Origin: Colwellia psychrerythraea 34H
Lineage (GTDB): Bacteria > Pseudomonadota > Gammaproteobacteria > Enterobacterales > Alteromonadaceae
Assembly: GCF_000012325.1 (NCBI RefSeq)
Contig: NC_003910.7
Coordinates: 1,178,001 to 1,242,000, forward strand
DNA length: 64,000 bases
Direction of reading: 5' to 3'
The notes below the pieces were generated by a model, which ran no database searches, was not told where the DNA came from, and saw only the letters and a program-made list of their open reading frames with translations. The first letter of the stretch is position 1. The number at the start of each line of letters is the position of its first letter. This document shows positions 17,223 to 24,839 of this stretch, in pieces. Position numbers and translations under genes: made by a program.

Positions 17223-17396
17223 ATGACATTGATAATTATTTTGGCTTGTGTCTTCATTGCTGTATTTTTGATGGTTACTTTGGGGGAAAAATTTGGTAAA
17301 CCCATGACCGATGAGCAACAAGGTAAATACAGTAAAATCATACGAATATTGGTATTTGTTCTGATAGTGGCAGCTATTATCAAAACCATGTTTTAA
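17223..17396 (+). CDS. Small hypothetical membrane protein (57 residues)
   Basis: ATG 17223 is preceded by AAGAGAGATAAAA, a reasonable ribosome binding site. The protein has two hydrophobic segments (TLIIILACVFIAVFLMVTLG and IIRILVFVLIVAAIIKTMF) separated by a short charged loop (EKFGKPMTDEQQGKYSK). I recognise no family. It runs divergently from the thrE-like gene and 75 bases ahead of the aldolase start at 17472. A longer in-frame start at 17166 lacks a binding site. The hydrophobic pattern makes it a likely real gene. Confidence 0.6.
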   Translation: MTLIIILACVFIAVFLMVTLGEKFGKPMTDEQQGKYSKIIRILVFVLIVAAIIKTMF

Positions 17397-17471
17397 ACGA
17401 CTTTATTGCTTATTCATCATCAGGTAAAATGGTGCAATAAACCCCTTGTCTTACCTACAAAGAGATCTGTG

Positions 17472-18242
17472 ATGCAACAATTGCCTAAACTCGACTTAAA
17501 AAATAAAGTATCAGCCCAAGAATGGCAATTACGGGTTGATTTAGCGGCTTGTTATCGATTATTGCAAATGCATGGTTGGGATGACCTTATTCATACCCAT
17601 ATTTCTGTATGTATTCCTGGTACAGAACATATTTTGATTAATGCTTTTGGTCTAGCTTTTGAAGAAATAACCGCTTCAAATTTAGTTAAAATTGATATCA
17701 AGGGTAATATTATCGACAAAGACTGCCCGTTTGAAATAAACCCTGCTGGTTTCACTATTCATAGTGCAGTACATGAAGTACGCCATGATGATATTTGTGC
17801 TTTGCACGTGCATACCAATGAAACCATTGCCGTTGCTAGTGTTGAAGAAGGTTTGTTACCGTTAAGCCAGTATTCTATGTTTGCGTTAGCTTCGATGAGT
17901 TACCATGATTATGAAGGCCTAGCGGTGAATGATGATGAAAAGCTTAGATTACAAAATGATTTAGGTGATAAAAACTTTATGTTATTGCGAAATCATGGTG
18001 CCTTAACCATGGGCAAAACCATTGGTGATGCTTTTATGCATATGTACGATTTAACGCGTGCTTGCCAAATACAGTTGCAAGTAATGGCAACGGGTATGAA
18101 ACCTATTTATGCCCCGCAAAGCATTATTGATGGTATTAAAGCGCAAGCTAATATTGTGCACGATGGGGAAACTGGCGGTCAAAAAGCATGGCCAGCGATG
18201 TTACGAAGAGTTTATCGTAATGATCCAACCTTTGCAGAGTAG
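17472..18242 (+). CDS. Class II aldolase/adducin family protein
   Basis: The start is ATG 17472 (MQQLPKLDLKNKVSAQEWQ), with AGAGA 7 bases upstream; the frame to 17406 lacks a binding site. The 256-residue protein has the class II aldolase fold: the HTHISVCIPG stretch, zinc-ligand HVHTNETIA and RNHGALTMG with the final histidine. Family members cleave sugar phosphates such as fuculose 1-phosphate, but many non-aldolase homologues exist, and no kinase gene is nearby. It is followed, after a 217-base gap, by an enolase-superfamily sugar-acid dehydratase, a lactonase-like amidohydrolase and an SDR enzyme, which suggests sugar-acid metabolism. Confidence 0.85.
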   Translation: MQQLPKLDLKNKVSAQEWQLRVDLAACYRLLQMHGWDDLIHTHISVCIPGTEHILINAFGLAFEEITASNLVKIDIKGNIIDKDCPFEINPAGFTIHSAVHEVRHDDICALHVHTNETIAVASVEEGLLPLSQYSMFALASMSYHDYEGLAVNDDEKLRLQNDLGDKNFMLLRNHGALTMGKTIGDAFMHMYDLTRACQIQLQVMATGMKPIYAPQSIIDGIKAQANIVHDGETGGQKAWPAMLRRVYRNDPTFAE

Positions 18243-18407
18243 TTATTATCTTTTTGTTGTATCGTCCAATTTACACGTCAAAAGTACTCATTGACTAACG
18301 TCAACTCCGTGCGTTTTCCTTTAAATAGAATGATACACCTTCAAGATAAGCAACTACTGTCTCTAGTTTTATGAATACGTTACATAACAAATTATTTGAA
18401 AATGAGA

Positions 18408-18452
18408 GTTAACTAAATAGAGGTTAACTAAATAAAGAATTAACTTAGTTGA
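18408..18452 (+). repeat. Short tandem repeat upstream of the dehydratase gene
   Basis: GTTAACTAAATAGAG and GTTAACTAAATAAAG are adjacent 15-base units (18408-18437), followed by a decayed third unit AATTAACTTAGTTGAG. The array ends 8 bases before the ATG at 18460, so it covers the ribosome binding site region. It could be a regulator site or slippage. Confidence 0.6.
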
Positions 18453-18459
18453 GAAAAAT

Positions 18460-19635
18460 ATGAAGATTACTCACGTTGAAGTTTTTGATATCCATTGCCC
18501 TAAGCGCATTGGTTGGAACCCTGTTTTTATACGTATACATACTGATGAAGGTATTAGTGGTGTTGGTGAGGCTGGGTTAGCTTATGATTGGGGGCATAGC
18601 GCCGCAGCAGCCATGATTAAAGAAATCAGTGAAGCGGTACTTATTGGTTTTAATCCGTTTAATACCGAGCTTTTATGGTCTCGCATGTTACGCGAAAGTT
18701 TTTGGGGCTTAGGCGGCGGACCTGTTTTATATTCAGCGATGAGCGCAATTGATACCGCACTTTGGGACATTAAAGGTAAAGCACTAGGCGTGCCGGTTTA
18801 TCAATTATTGGGTGGTAAAGTAAATGATAAATTGCGTACTTATGCTAGCCAACTTCAGTTTGATTGGGATACTGAGATAAGTAAGCTAATTGAACCAGAG
18901 CAATATGCTGAAGCCGCATTAAAAGCCATTGCACAAGGTTATGATGCGGTTAAAGTTGACCCAATAGTTTATAACGGTGATGGCAGTTCTTCTTTTGATA
19001 GAACAAAATTATTTACCAAACCTCAAATGCGTTTATTTGGTAACCGACTACGTGCTATTCGTGATGCTGTAGGCGAAGATGTTGATATTATTTTTGAATC
19101 GCACTCATTAATGGGCGCAGCCTCAGCAATACAAATGGGCAGAATTGTCGAAGAAGTTGGCTGTATGATGTACGAAGAGCCGGTTAACTATTTGAATCCA
19201 GCCGTACATAAAAAAGTGTCTGATAATGTTAATGTACCGATTGCCGGTGGTGAACGTTTGTATCATCGTTGGGATGTAAGACCTTATTTTGAAGATCAGA
19301 GTATCGATGTATTACAACCAGATGTGGGTTTATGTGGTGGTTTTACTGAATCGAAAAAAGTTTGTGATTATGCTGACGTTTACGATATTCGTATACAAGC
19401 GCACGTATGTGGTGGTCCGGTGGCAACAGCGGCATCATTACACTTAGAAACTGCTATCCCAAACTTCTTGATTCATGAACACCATACTTACGCGATTAAA
19501 GACTGGAACAGGGAGTTATGTTTGCAAGATCCACAACCAGTAGATGGTTTTTTCCAAGTGACTGAAGTACCAGGTATTGGTATAGAACTTAATGATGCAA
19601 TCGTTAAGAAGTCGCCAAACGTAACTATCAAATAA
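18460..19635 (+). CDS. Enolase-superfamily sugar-acid dehydratase (galactonate dehydratase-like)
   Basis: The 391-residue protein has the enolase-superfamily capping domain (residues 1-125) and barrel. Metal ligands are E213 (FESHS), E239 or E240 (YEEPV) and E265 (GGERL). K165 (VKVDP), the D288 (PDVGLCGG) and H315 (QAHVCGG) dyad and H215 are where acid-sugar dehydratases of the D-galactonate type place their catalytic groups. It probably removes water from an aldonate to form a 2-keto-3-deoxy acid. The exact sugar is unknown; L-fuconate, galactonate or a related acid are possible. It converges on the amidohydrolase gene, and its terminator overlaps that gene's 3' end. Confidence 0.85.
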   Translation: MKITHVEVFDIHCPKRIGWNPVFIRIHTDEGISGVGEAGLAYDWGHSAAAAMIKEISEAVLIGFNPFNTELLWSRMLRESFWGLGGGPVLYSAMSAIDTALWDIKGKALGVPVYQLLGGKVNDKLRTYASQLQFDWDTEISKLIEPEQYAEAALKAIAQGYDAVKVDPIVYNGDGSSSFDRTKLFTKPQMRLFGNRLRAIRDAVGEDVDIIFESHSLMGAASAIQMGRIVEEVGCMMYEEPVNYLNPAVHKKVSDNVNVPIAGGERLYHRWDVRPYFEDQSIDVLQPDVGLCGGFTESKKVCDYADVYDIRIQAHVCGGPVATAASLHLETAIPNFLIHEHHTYAIKDWNRELCLQDPQPVDGFFQVTEVPGIGIELNDAIVKKSPNVTIK

Positions 19636-19668
19636 AGAATTAGTAGATAGTTTAAGCTGCTAGCTTTG

Positions 19669-20625
19669 TCAGTTAGAAAGTTGATAAATACGAAGCGCAT
19701 TACTGAAAAGTAATGCGTTTTTTTCATTTTTACTGCATTGCTCAATTACTGTGGATTCAAGAATATCCTGCCAATAACTAACATAGCTCTTATGCCTTAG
19801 CTCTTTACCTACCTCTTTACCTAGCTTTTTACCGAGTAAACACAGCGGAAAATTACTGGCTAGCATCACTCGCTCAATTGAAAAGGTGCTGATGCAAAAA
19901 CTGGTTACTTCACTAAACCATGACATTGAATATTCTCGGTCTTGCATTTCCCAACCAGAGCACTTAATAAAGACATTGGGGTACTTCGCAAGTTCACTGA
20001 TATGTTGTTGCCATAACTGCCATGCATGACAGTTTATGTCTTTAGGTACTCTTTTAGGAGGGAAGCCAGCATGATTGATAACGAACCGGAGTTGGCTATT
20101 TGTGGTGATGGTTTGGGTTAATAGCGGTATAAGGTTAATCGCACTTTCATCAGCTAATGGTAATTGCAGTTCAAAAATAAAGTCAGTTATCTCATTAAGT
20201 TTGGCAAAATTTTGTTGTGCGTTTTTATTCGTTAAAATAGCCGCCGCTTGTTCATCTAAAATATGACGAGCGCCAATTAAACTCTGATATTGCTGCAATC
20301 TTTGTAATGTTGCTTGAAAGTGCTCGGGCGTTACTAATAAGTCGATGCTAGCGATAGTTCTATTTTTTTGACAGGGTAAACTTTCAATATACTCAAGTTC
20401 ATGCCAAGGCTCTGCATTATCGAAACCTGCTTCAATATGAACAAAACCAGCCAAGTTTATTTTACTGTTGGTATGTAAGGTATTATTTAATGCTTCAATA
20501 TCAAAATCGTGTCGGATAAGTGACTTATCGGGCCAAAAGGGTGGGTTTTCTGATTTAAGCCAATGATAATCTCCACGCGAGCGATCAAATAAATGCAGAT
20601 GTGGATCAATAATATTTACGGTCAT
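19669..20625 (-). CDS. Amidohydrolase (L-fuconolactonase/2-pyrone hydrolase family)
   Basis: The 318-residue protein starts with the amidohydrolase motif DPHLHLF (about residues 7-13), followed by GDYHWLK, the GFVHIEAG strand, a HAGFPP segment and CSGWEMQD, as in the Amidohydro_2 family containing L-fuconolactone hydrolase. Family members open sugar lactones or related rings with a metal or metal-free aspartate mechanism. It is on the minus strand with the SDR gene 65 bases upstream; together with the dehydratase they resemble a non-phosphorylative sugar pathway. The last codons overlap the terminator hairpin of the opposite gene (19693-19724). Confidence 0.85.
   Translation of the reverse strand: MTVNIIDPHLHLFDRSRGDYHWLKSENPPFWPDKSLIRHDFDIEALNNTLHTNSKINLAGFVHIEAGFDNAEPWHELEYIESLPCQKNRTIASIDLLVTPEHFQATLQRLQQYQSLIGARHILDEQAAAILTNKNAQQNFAKLNEITDFIFELQLPLADESAINLIPLLTQTITTNSQLRFVINHAGFPPKRVPKDINCHAWQLWQQHISELAKYPNVFIKCSGWEMQDREYSMSWFSEVTSFCISTFSIERVMLASNFPLCLLGKKLGKEVGKELRHKSYVSYWQDILESTVIEQCSKNEKNALLFSNALRIYQLSN
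19693..19724 (+). terminator. Terminator of the dehydratase gene, inside the 3' end of the opposite gene
   Basis: CGCATTAC (19696-19703), a 6-base loop, GTAATGCG (19710-19717) and seven T residues form a classical terminator for the plus strand. It lies within the last codons of the minus-strand amidohydrolase gene (stop at 19669), so the same bases serve as coding sequence and terminator. Confidence 0.75.
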
Positions 20626-20690
20626 AGTGTTTAACTTTCTATTATTTCAATGGCTAGCAGGTTCAAGTTCAACTTTAGTTTCAAGTAAAA

Positions 20691-21416
20691 CTATTGTGCG
20701 GTATAACCGCCGTCGATCACTTGTAAACTACCGGTGATAAACTTAGCTTTATCTGATGCTAAAAATAGTACTAACTCAGCAACTTCTTCTGGTTGACCTA
20801 AGCGTTGCAAAGGTTGCAACTTCTCTTCATCCCTATGCACTTCGCTTTTATCAGCACCTGATTGCTGACAATAGTTATCAATGGCTTTGTGGTACAGCGG
20901 TGTTTCAATGGTACCCGGGCAAACGGCATTAGCTCTAATATTAAAAGCGGCGTAATCAAGCGCTGTTGTTTTAGCGATAGAGGCGAGGGCACTTTTACTT
21001 AAGTTATACGCAAACGAATTATGCTTGGCGATTAATGCTTGATCAGAAGCCATCAACAAAATCGACCCATTTTTGTTAGCTTTCATTGATGGTAACACCG
21101 CTTTGATTGCAGCATAAGCACCTTTAACATTAATGTTAAATACTGTATCTAGATCAGCTTCACTGGTATTTTCAATCGTGGCTGAAAAGTGAATACCGGC
21201 ATTTGAAATTAGAACATCTATGGTGTGTTGCTTAGTAATATCATTAATTATCTCGGTTACCTGGCTAACGTTAGTAACATCACACTGGCGAAAATCTCCT
21301 TCAGCAGAAGGGGACAAATCTAAATTAAAGACTTGGTAATTATTCTTGATGAATAATTTTACAATACTTAAACCAATGCCAGAGCTTCCACCGGTGATTA
21401 CACACACTTTTTTCAT
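20691..21416 (-). CDS. SDR-family NAD(P)-dependent oxidoreductase
   Basis: The 241-residue protein is a classical short-chain dehydrogenase: TGGSSGIG (8-15) binds the dinucleotide, NAG (SNAGIHF) stabilises the sheet, LLMASDQ supplies the serine and YNLSK the catalytic Tyr and Lys; PGTIETPL follows. It resembles sugar and hydroxy-acid dehydrogenases such as those acting on L-fucose or 2-keto-3-deoxy-L-fuconate. It is the upstream gene of a probable two-gene unit with the lactonase-like amidohydrolase. The substrate is inferred from the neighbours. Confidence 0.88.
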   Translation of the reverse strand: MKKVCVITGGSSGIGLSIVKLFIKNNYQVFNLDLSPSAEGDFRQCDVTNVSQVTEIINDITKQHTIDVLISNAGIHFSATIENTSEADLDTVFNINVKGAYAAIKAVLPSMKANKNGSILLMASDQALIAKHNSFAYNLSKSALASIAKTTALDYAAFNIRANAVCPGTIETPLYHKAIDNYCQQSGADKSEVHRDEEKLQPLQRLGQPEEVAELVLFLASDKAKFITGSLQVIDGGYTAQ

Positions 21417-21518
21417 TAAATTTACTCAATTAACGCAATTAGTAGAAATGATACCTGTAAGCACCATCAAGTTCCATAAAGTTCAGTTCCAATTACTTCT
21501 TTGTATAATTTGCGTGTT

Positions 21519-21630
21519 TATACCCAGCTAAATAATCAAAATATAGAATGACTATGCCTGAATTATTTTTCTTGGCTAAAGTCATTTTAATTCCCACTGA
21601 AATCCTGCACTTTGAATGATAATGAGTATA
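21519..21630 (-). repeat. Shortened remnant of the MITE-like element
   Basis: The stretch starts TATACCC and ends GAGTATA. Its right half (about 21575-21630: GGCTAAAGTCATTTTAATTC then CCACTGAAATCCTGCACTTT) is clearly homologous to the complement of the left end of copy 1 (GCCTAAAGTATTTTAAATTC, CCACTGAATCC). The core and arm 2 are deleted. It lies between the divergent SDR and DUF3010 genes. Confidence 0.65.
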
Positions 21631-21663
21631 TAATATTGGCAATTAGATTAATGAGGTTTTTCC

Positions 21664-22134
21664 ATGAGAGCTTGTGGCGTAGAAATTAAAAGTAATGATG
21701 CGATTATTTGTATCGTGTCAAAAGAAAACAACTTGTATGATATCCCTCATACGCGCGTACAAAAAATTAGCCTTGATAATGCAGGCGATGCAGAAGAAGT
21801 GAAAAAGTTTCAATTTACTTTTGCCAAGTTAATGGAAGATTACAAAGTTACTCATGTGCAAATTAAAGGTCGTGCTTTAAAAGGTAAGTTTGCTGGCGGA
21901 CCTATTGGTTTTAAAATTGAAGCAGCTATTCAATTAATTGCTGAACTAGAAGTTGAAGTTTTATCAGGTACTTTTATTAAGAAAGAATTATCGAAAAGTC
22001 AAATCGATATTGATTTTCGTGATACCGGCTTAAAGCAATTTCAAGAGCAAGCATTTACTACTGTTTTTGCTTATTTAGAATCGCAAAACAATGCCTATAG
22101 AGTAGACTCTGAAGATAATAATCAAGAAGATTAA
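21664..22134 (+). CDS. DUF3010 family protein
   Basis: The 156-residue protein begins MRACGVEIKSNDAIICIVSK and matches what I recall of the gammaproteobacterial DUF3010 family, whose pattern of strands (acidic residues in GVEIKSNDA, VQIKGRALKGKFAGGP) recalls an RNase H-like fold. Function is unknown. It has a GAGG ribosome binding site 5-6 bases before ATG 21664 and is monocistronic, followed by two tandem terminators. The upstream region contains the element remnant. Confidence 0.8.
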   Translation: MRACGVEIKSNDAIICIVSKENNLYDIPHTRVQKISLDNAGDAEEVKKFQFTFAKLMEDYKVTHVQIKGRALKGKFAGGPIGFKIEAAIQLIAELEVEVLSGTFIKKELSKSQIDIDFRDTGLKQFQEQAFTTVFAYLESQNNAYRVDSEDNNQED

Positions 22135-22206
22135 TATTTTATCGCGCTATAAGTTTTAAATCATTCATTTTAAATGAATCTATTTGAAATAAAAATTTAG
22201 ACAAAG

Positions 22207-22238
22207 AAAGCTTAGTAATTAACGTTACTAAGCTTTTT
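22207..22238 (+). terminator. Terminator of the DUF3010 gene
   Basis: AAAGCTTAGTAA, a 6-base loop, TTACTAAGCTTT and further T residues; 12-bp stem. Confidence 0.85.
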
Positions 22239-22255
22239 TATTATCCACTTTTAGT

Positions 22256-22286
22256 AAAAAGCCAGCTCACTTAGCTGGTTTTTTTG
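22256..22286 (+). terminator. Second, tandem terminator
   Basis: AGCCAGCT, short loop, AGCTGG and a T-run of seven. It follows the first terminator by about 20 bases. Confidence 0.75.
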
Positions 22287-22446
22287 TTTTTCTGCTGGTA
22301 AATAGACAAGGAAATTTAAATTATTCAGTCAAGGTTGCTAAAGATATTTTAGGTGTTCCTTCAATTGAACCCTATAAAAATGATGATTTTATGTTGGTGT
22401 GTAAACTGTTTTTCGAAAATGATAATTTTGTTCGTGTTGAGTTTTA
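22268..22446 (+). pseudogene. Possible C-terminal gene fragment
   Basis: In frame with a stop at 22444-22446 the sequence reads ...NYSVKVAKDILGVPSIEPYK and then NDDFMLVCKLFFENDNFVRV EF before the stop. There is no start codon or ribosome binding site, and the frame runs back into the terminator. The composition looks protein-like, so it may be the decayed end of a lost gene. I recognise no family. The rest of 22287-22620 holds nothing else that I can support. Confidence 0.3.
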
Positions 22447-22619
22447 AATTCGCTGTAGCCCAGTTGATAAGGCGATGAGATATAAATGAAATAGGTGAAA
22501 ATGTACTGGAATATTAAAGTGTTCTATCGCTTAAATTTAAAAAATCGTGACTTAAAATGAGTGAAATATCACAGCTTTTGTTATTTATACTTTAAAAAGT
22601 GTTAATAACGTGATTTAAT

Positions 22620-22633
22620 CAAACACCTGTTTG
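22620..22633. promoter_or_regulatory. PsrA-like operator upstream of acyl-CoA dehydrogenase
   Basis: CAAACACCTGTTTG is a palindrome of the CAAAC-N4-GTTTG type described for the fatty-acid regulator PsrA in gammaproteobacteria. It lies 63 bases before the ATG of a fatty-acid degradation gene. The match is by pattern only. Confidence 0.55.
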
Positions 22634-22696
22634 AAAGTCAGACCTCGGACCAGTTGGCTTTTGTTAAGCCAAAAAAGTTAACCATTGGAGAAAGTC

Positions 22697-24493
22697 ATGC
22701 CAGAGTATAAAGCACCGATCAGAGATATTAAGTTTGTTATGCAAGAATTACTTGATTGCGATAATCATTATCAAAAGTTAGGTTATGAAGATGCTAGTTT
22801 AGATATGGTTGACGCCATAATTAGCGAAGCGGCAAAATTCACTGAACAAGTTATTGCCCCTATCAATCAAAGTGGTGATGAACAAGGTTGTACTTGGACA
22901 AATGGTGAAGTCACGACGCCTGATGGTTTTAAAGAGGCTTATCAACAATATGTTGAAGGTGGTTGGCCAACATTAGCACAAAATGTAGATTTTGGTGGTC
23001 AAGGTTTACCGCATTCATTAAATACTGCAATTACAGAACTTTTCTCTAGTGCGAACCATAGTTTCGCTATGTACCCAGGTTTGAGTCATGGAGCATTAGC
23101 AACCATTGAAGCACATGGTAGCGAACAGCAAAAAAATCAGTTCATTCCTAAGTTAGTTGAGGGTAGCTGGACAGGCACCATGTGTTTAACTGAACCTCAT
23201 TGTGGTACAGATTTAGGTATGTTGCGTACAAAAGCCGAGTTAAACGATGATGGTAGTTACTCGTTAACCGGTACTAAAATATTTATCTCTGCGGGTGAAC
23301 ATGATTTATCAGACAATATTGTTCATATTGTTATTGCAAGGATCCCCGGTTCCCCTGAAGGCAGTAAAGGCATTTCGCTATTTATTGTGCCTAAATTTAA
23401 TGTTACTAACGAAGGTGAAACGAGCGATCGTAATGCGGTTAATTGTGGCTCTATTGAGCACAAAATGGGTATCAACGCTAACGCAACCTGTGTGATTAAC
23501 TTTGATGGCGCTAAAGGTTATTTAATTGGCGAAGTAAATCGTGGTTTAAACTGCATGTTTACCTTTATGAATGTTGCGCGTTTAGGCGTAGCTACTGAAG
23601 GCGTTGCAGCGGCAGAAGCATCATTTCAAGGTGCATTAGCTTATGCAAAAGACCGATTACAAATGCGATCTTTATCGGGTGTTAAAAATCCTGATGGACC
23701 GGCAGATGCAATCATAGTTCATCCTGATGTTCGTCGTATGTTATTAACGCAAAAATCTATTGCAGAAGGAGGTCGAGCACTGATCGCCTATTTAGCACAG
23801 TTAGTAGACATTGGTCATGCGAGTACCTGCGAAGAAGAAAAAGCAACGGCAGAAGCTAAGCTGGCTTTATTAACACCTATTGCTAAAGCTTTCCTCACAG
23901 AGCTTGGTTTAGAATGTACTAGTCATGGCGTGCAAGTATTTGGTGGTCATGGATTCATCAAAGAGTGGGGCATGGAACAACTAATGCGCGATACAAAAAT
24001 TAGTTGTTTATATGAAGGTACTACAGGGATTCAAGCATTAGACTTATTAGCGCGAAAAATCTTGGGCTCAAAAGGAAAAATTCTTAAACCTTTCGGTAGT
24101 GAAGTTACTAAGTTCTGCTTAGAAAATGCTGAAGACGATGCTATGCAAGAGTTCATTCAACCTATCATGAGTTTTGGTGGTGATTGGCAGAAAATGACAG
24201 AAAAAGTTGGTGAAAAAGCAATGCAAAACCCAGACGAAATTGGTGCTGCATCTGTTGATTATTTGATGTATTCAGGTTATTTAACCCTCGCTTACTTCTG
24301 GGCTAAAATGGCAAAAGTTGCGCAAGATAAGCTCAAAGAGGGTTGTGATGATGAAGCTTTTTATCAAGCAAAAATTAAAACAGCACGTTTCTATTTTCAA
24401 CGTATACTGCCACGTGCCAATGGCCATGCCGCTTGTGTTGAAAATGGTGCAGAATCGATGATGGCACTCGATGCAGATGATTTTTCTTTCTAG
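22697..24493 (+). CDS. Acyl-CoA dehydrogenase with C-terminal extension
   Basis: The start is ATG 22697 (MPEYKAPIRDIKFV), preceded by TTGGAGAAAGTC; the TTG at 22685 is part of that binding site. The 598-residue flavoprotein has the N-terminal helical domain, the FAD-binding CLTEPHCGTDLG segment, a TGTKIFISAGEHD loop, and YEGTTGIQALDLLARKILG bearing the catalytic glutamate region. An extra C-terminal domain of about 120 residues is typical of the large acyl-CoA dehydrogenases of beta-oxidation. A PsrA-like palindrome upstream supports induction by fatty acids. It is monocistronic, with a hairpin terminator at 24511-24544. Confidence 0.9.
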   Translation: MPEYKAPIRDIKFVMQELLDCDNHYQKLGYEDASLDMVDAIISEAAKFTEQVIAPINQSGDEQGCTWTNGEVTTPDGFKEAYQQYVEGGWPTLAQNVDFGGQGLPHSLNTAITELFSSANHSFAMYPGLSHGALATIEAHGSEQQKNQFIPKLVEGSWTGTMCLTEPHCGTDLGMLRTKAELNDDGSYSLTGTKIFISAGEHDLSDNIVHIVIARIPGSPEGSKGISLFIVPKFNVTNEGETSDRNAVNCGSIEHKMGINANATCVINFDGAKGYLIGEVNRGLNCMFTFMNVARLGVATEGVAAAEASFQGALAYAKDRLQMRSLSGVKNPDGPADAIIVHPDVRRMLLTQKSIAEGGRALIAYLAQLVDIGHASTCEEEKATAEAKLALLTPIAKAFLTELGLECTSHGVQVFGGHGFIKEWGMEQLMRDTKISCLYEGTTGIQALDLLARKILGSKGKILKPFGSEVTKFCLENAEDDAMQEFIQPIMSFGGDWQKMTEKVGEKAMQNPDEIGAASVDYLMYSGYLTLAYFWAKMAKVAQDKLKEGCDDEAFYQAKIKTARFYFQRILPRANGHAACVENGAESMMALDADDFSF

Positions 24494-24510
24494 GCTGCTA
24501 TTTGCTTTAA

Positions 24511-24544
24511 GAAGTTAGCTTAGGTAAATGCTAACTTCCTTTTG
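24511..24544 (+). terminator. Terminator of the acyl-CoA dehydrogenase gene
   Basis: GAAGTTAGC, 10-base loop, GCTAACTTC and CTTTTG; a 9-bp stem with a short U-rich tail, 18 bases after the stop. Confidence 0.65.
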
Positions 24545-24789
24545 CTTACTTAACCTGAACTCTGGATAATGAGTGTTTGATGTTTAAGTAAAATCAACAA
24601 CTTAGATTGTTACGTATAAAAAATAATAAAGTTAAAGTAGTTATAAGCTTTATCAATGTTTCATTTTATTCAATTATCAAGGCAAAACGTTTATGAATAG
24701 CCGGCTATTTATCGACGTTTTAACGCTGAGAATTGGATGAAGAGGAATGTTGAGCAAGTGCTGCTTATCCATAGTTCAGGTTACTTAAT
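24545..24789. other. Intergenic region between convergent genes
   Basis: No gene, repeat or regulatory motif was seen between the two terminators that end the acyl-CoA dehydrogenase gene and the M49-like gene. Confidence 0.5.
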
Positions 24790-24830
24790 AAAAAGGCGCT
24801 TATCGATTAAACTCGAACAGCGCCTTTTTT
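24790..24830 (-). terminator. Terminator of the M49-like gene
   Basis: AAAAAGGCGCT and AGCGCCTTTTTT form a 10-bp stem around an 18-base loop, 10 bases after the minus-strand stop. Confidence 0.8.
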
Positions 24831-24839
24831 GTTTTTTCG

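Noticed and set aside
17132..17321. A 63-residue N-terminal extension of the ThrE-like protein
   Set aside because: It would overlap the divergent 17223 gene, has an atypical composition, and ATG 17132 fits the family.
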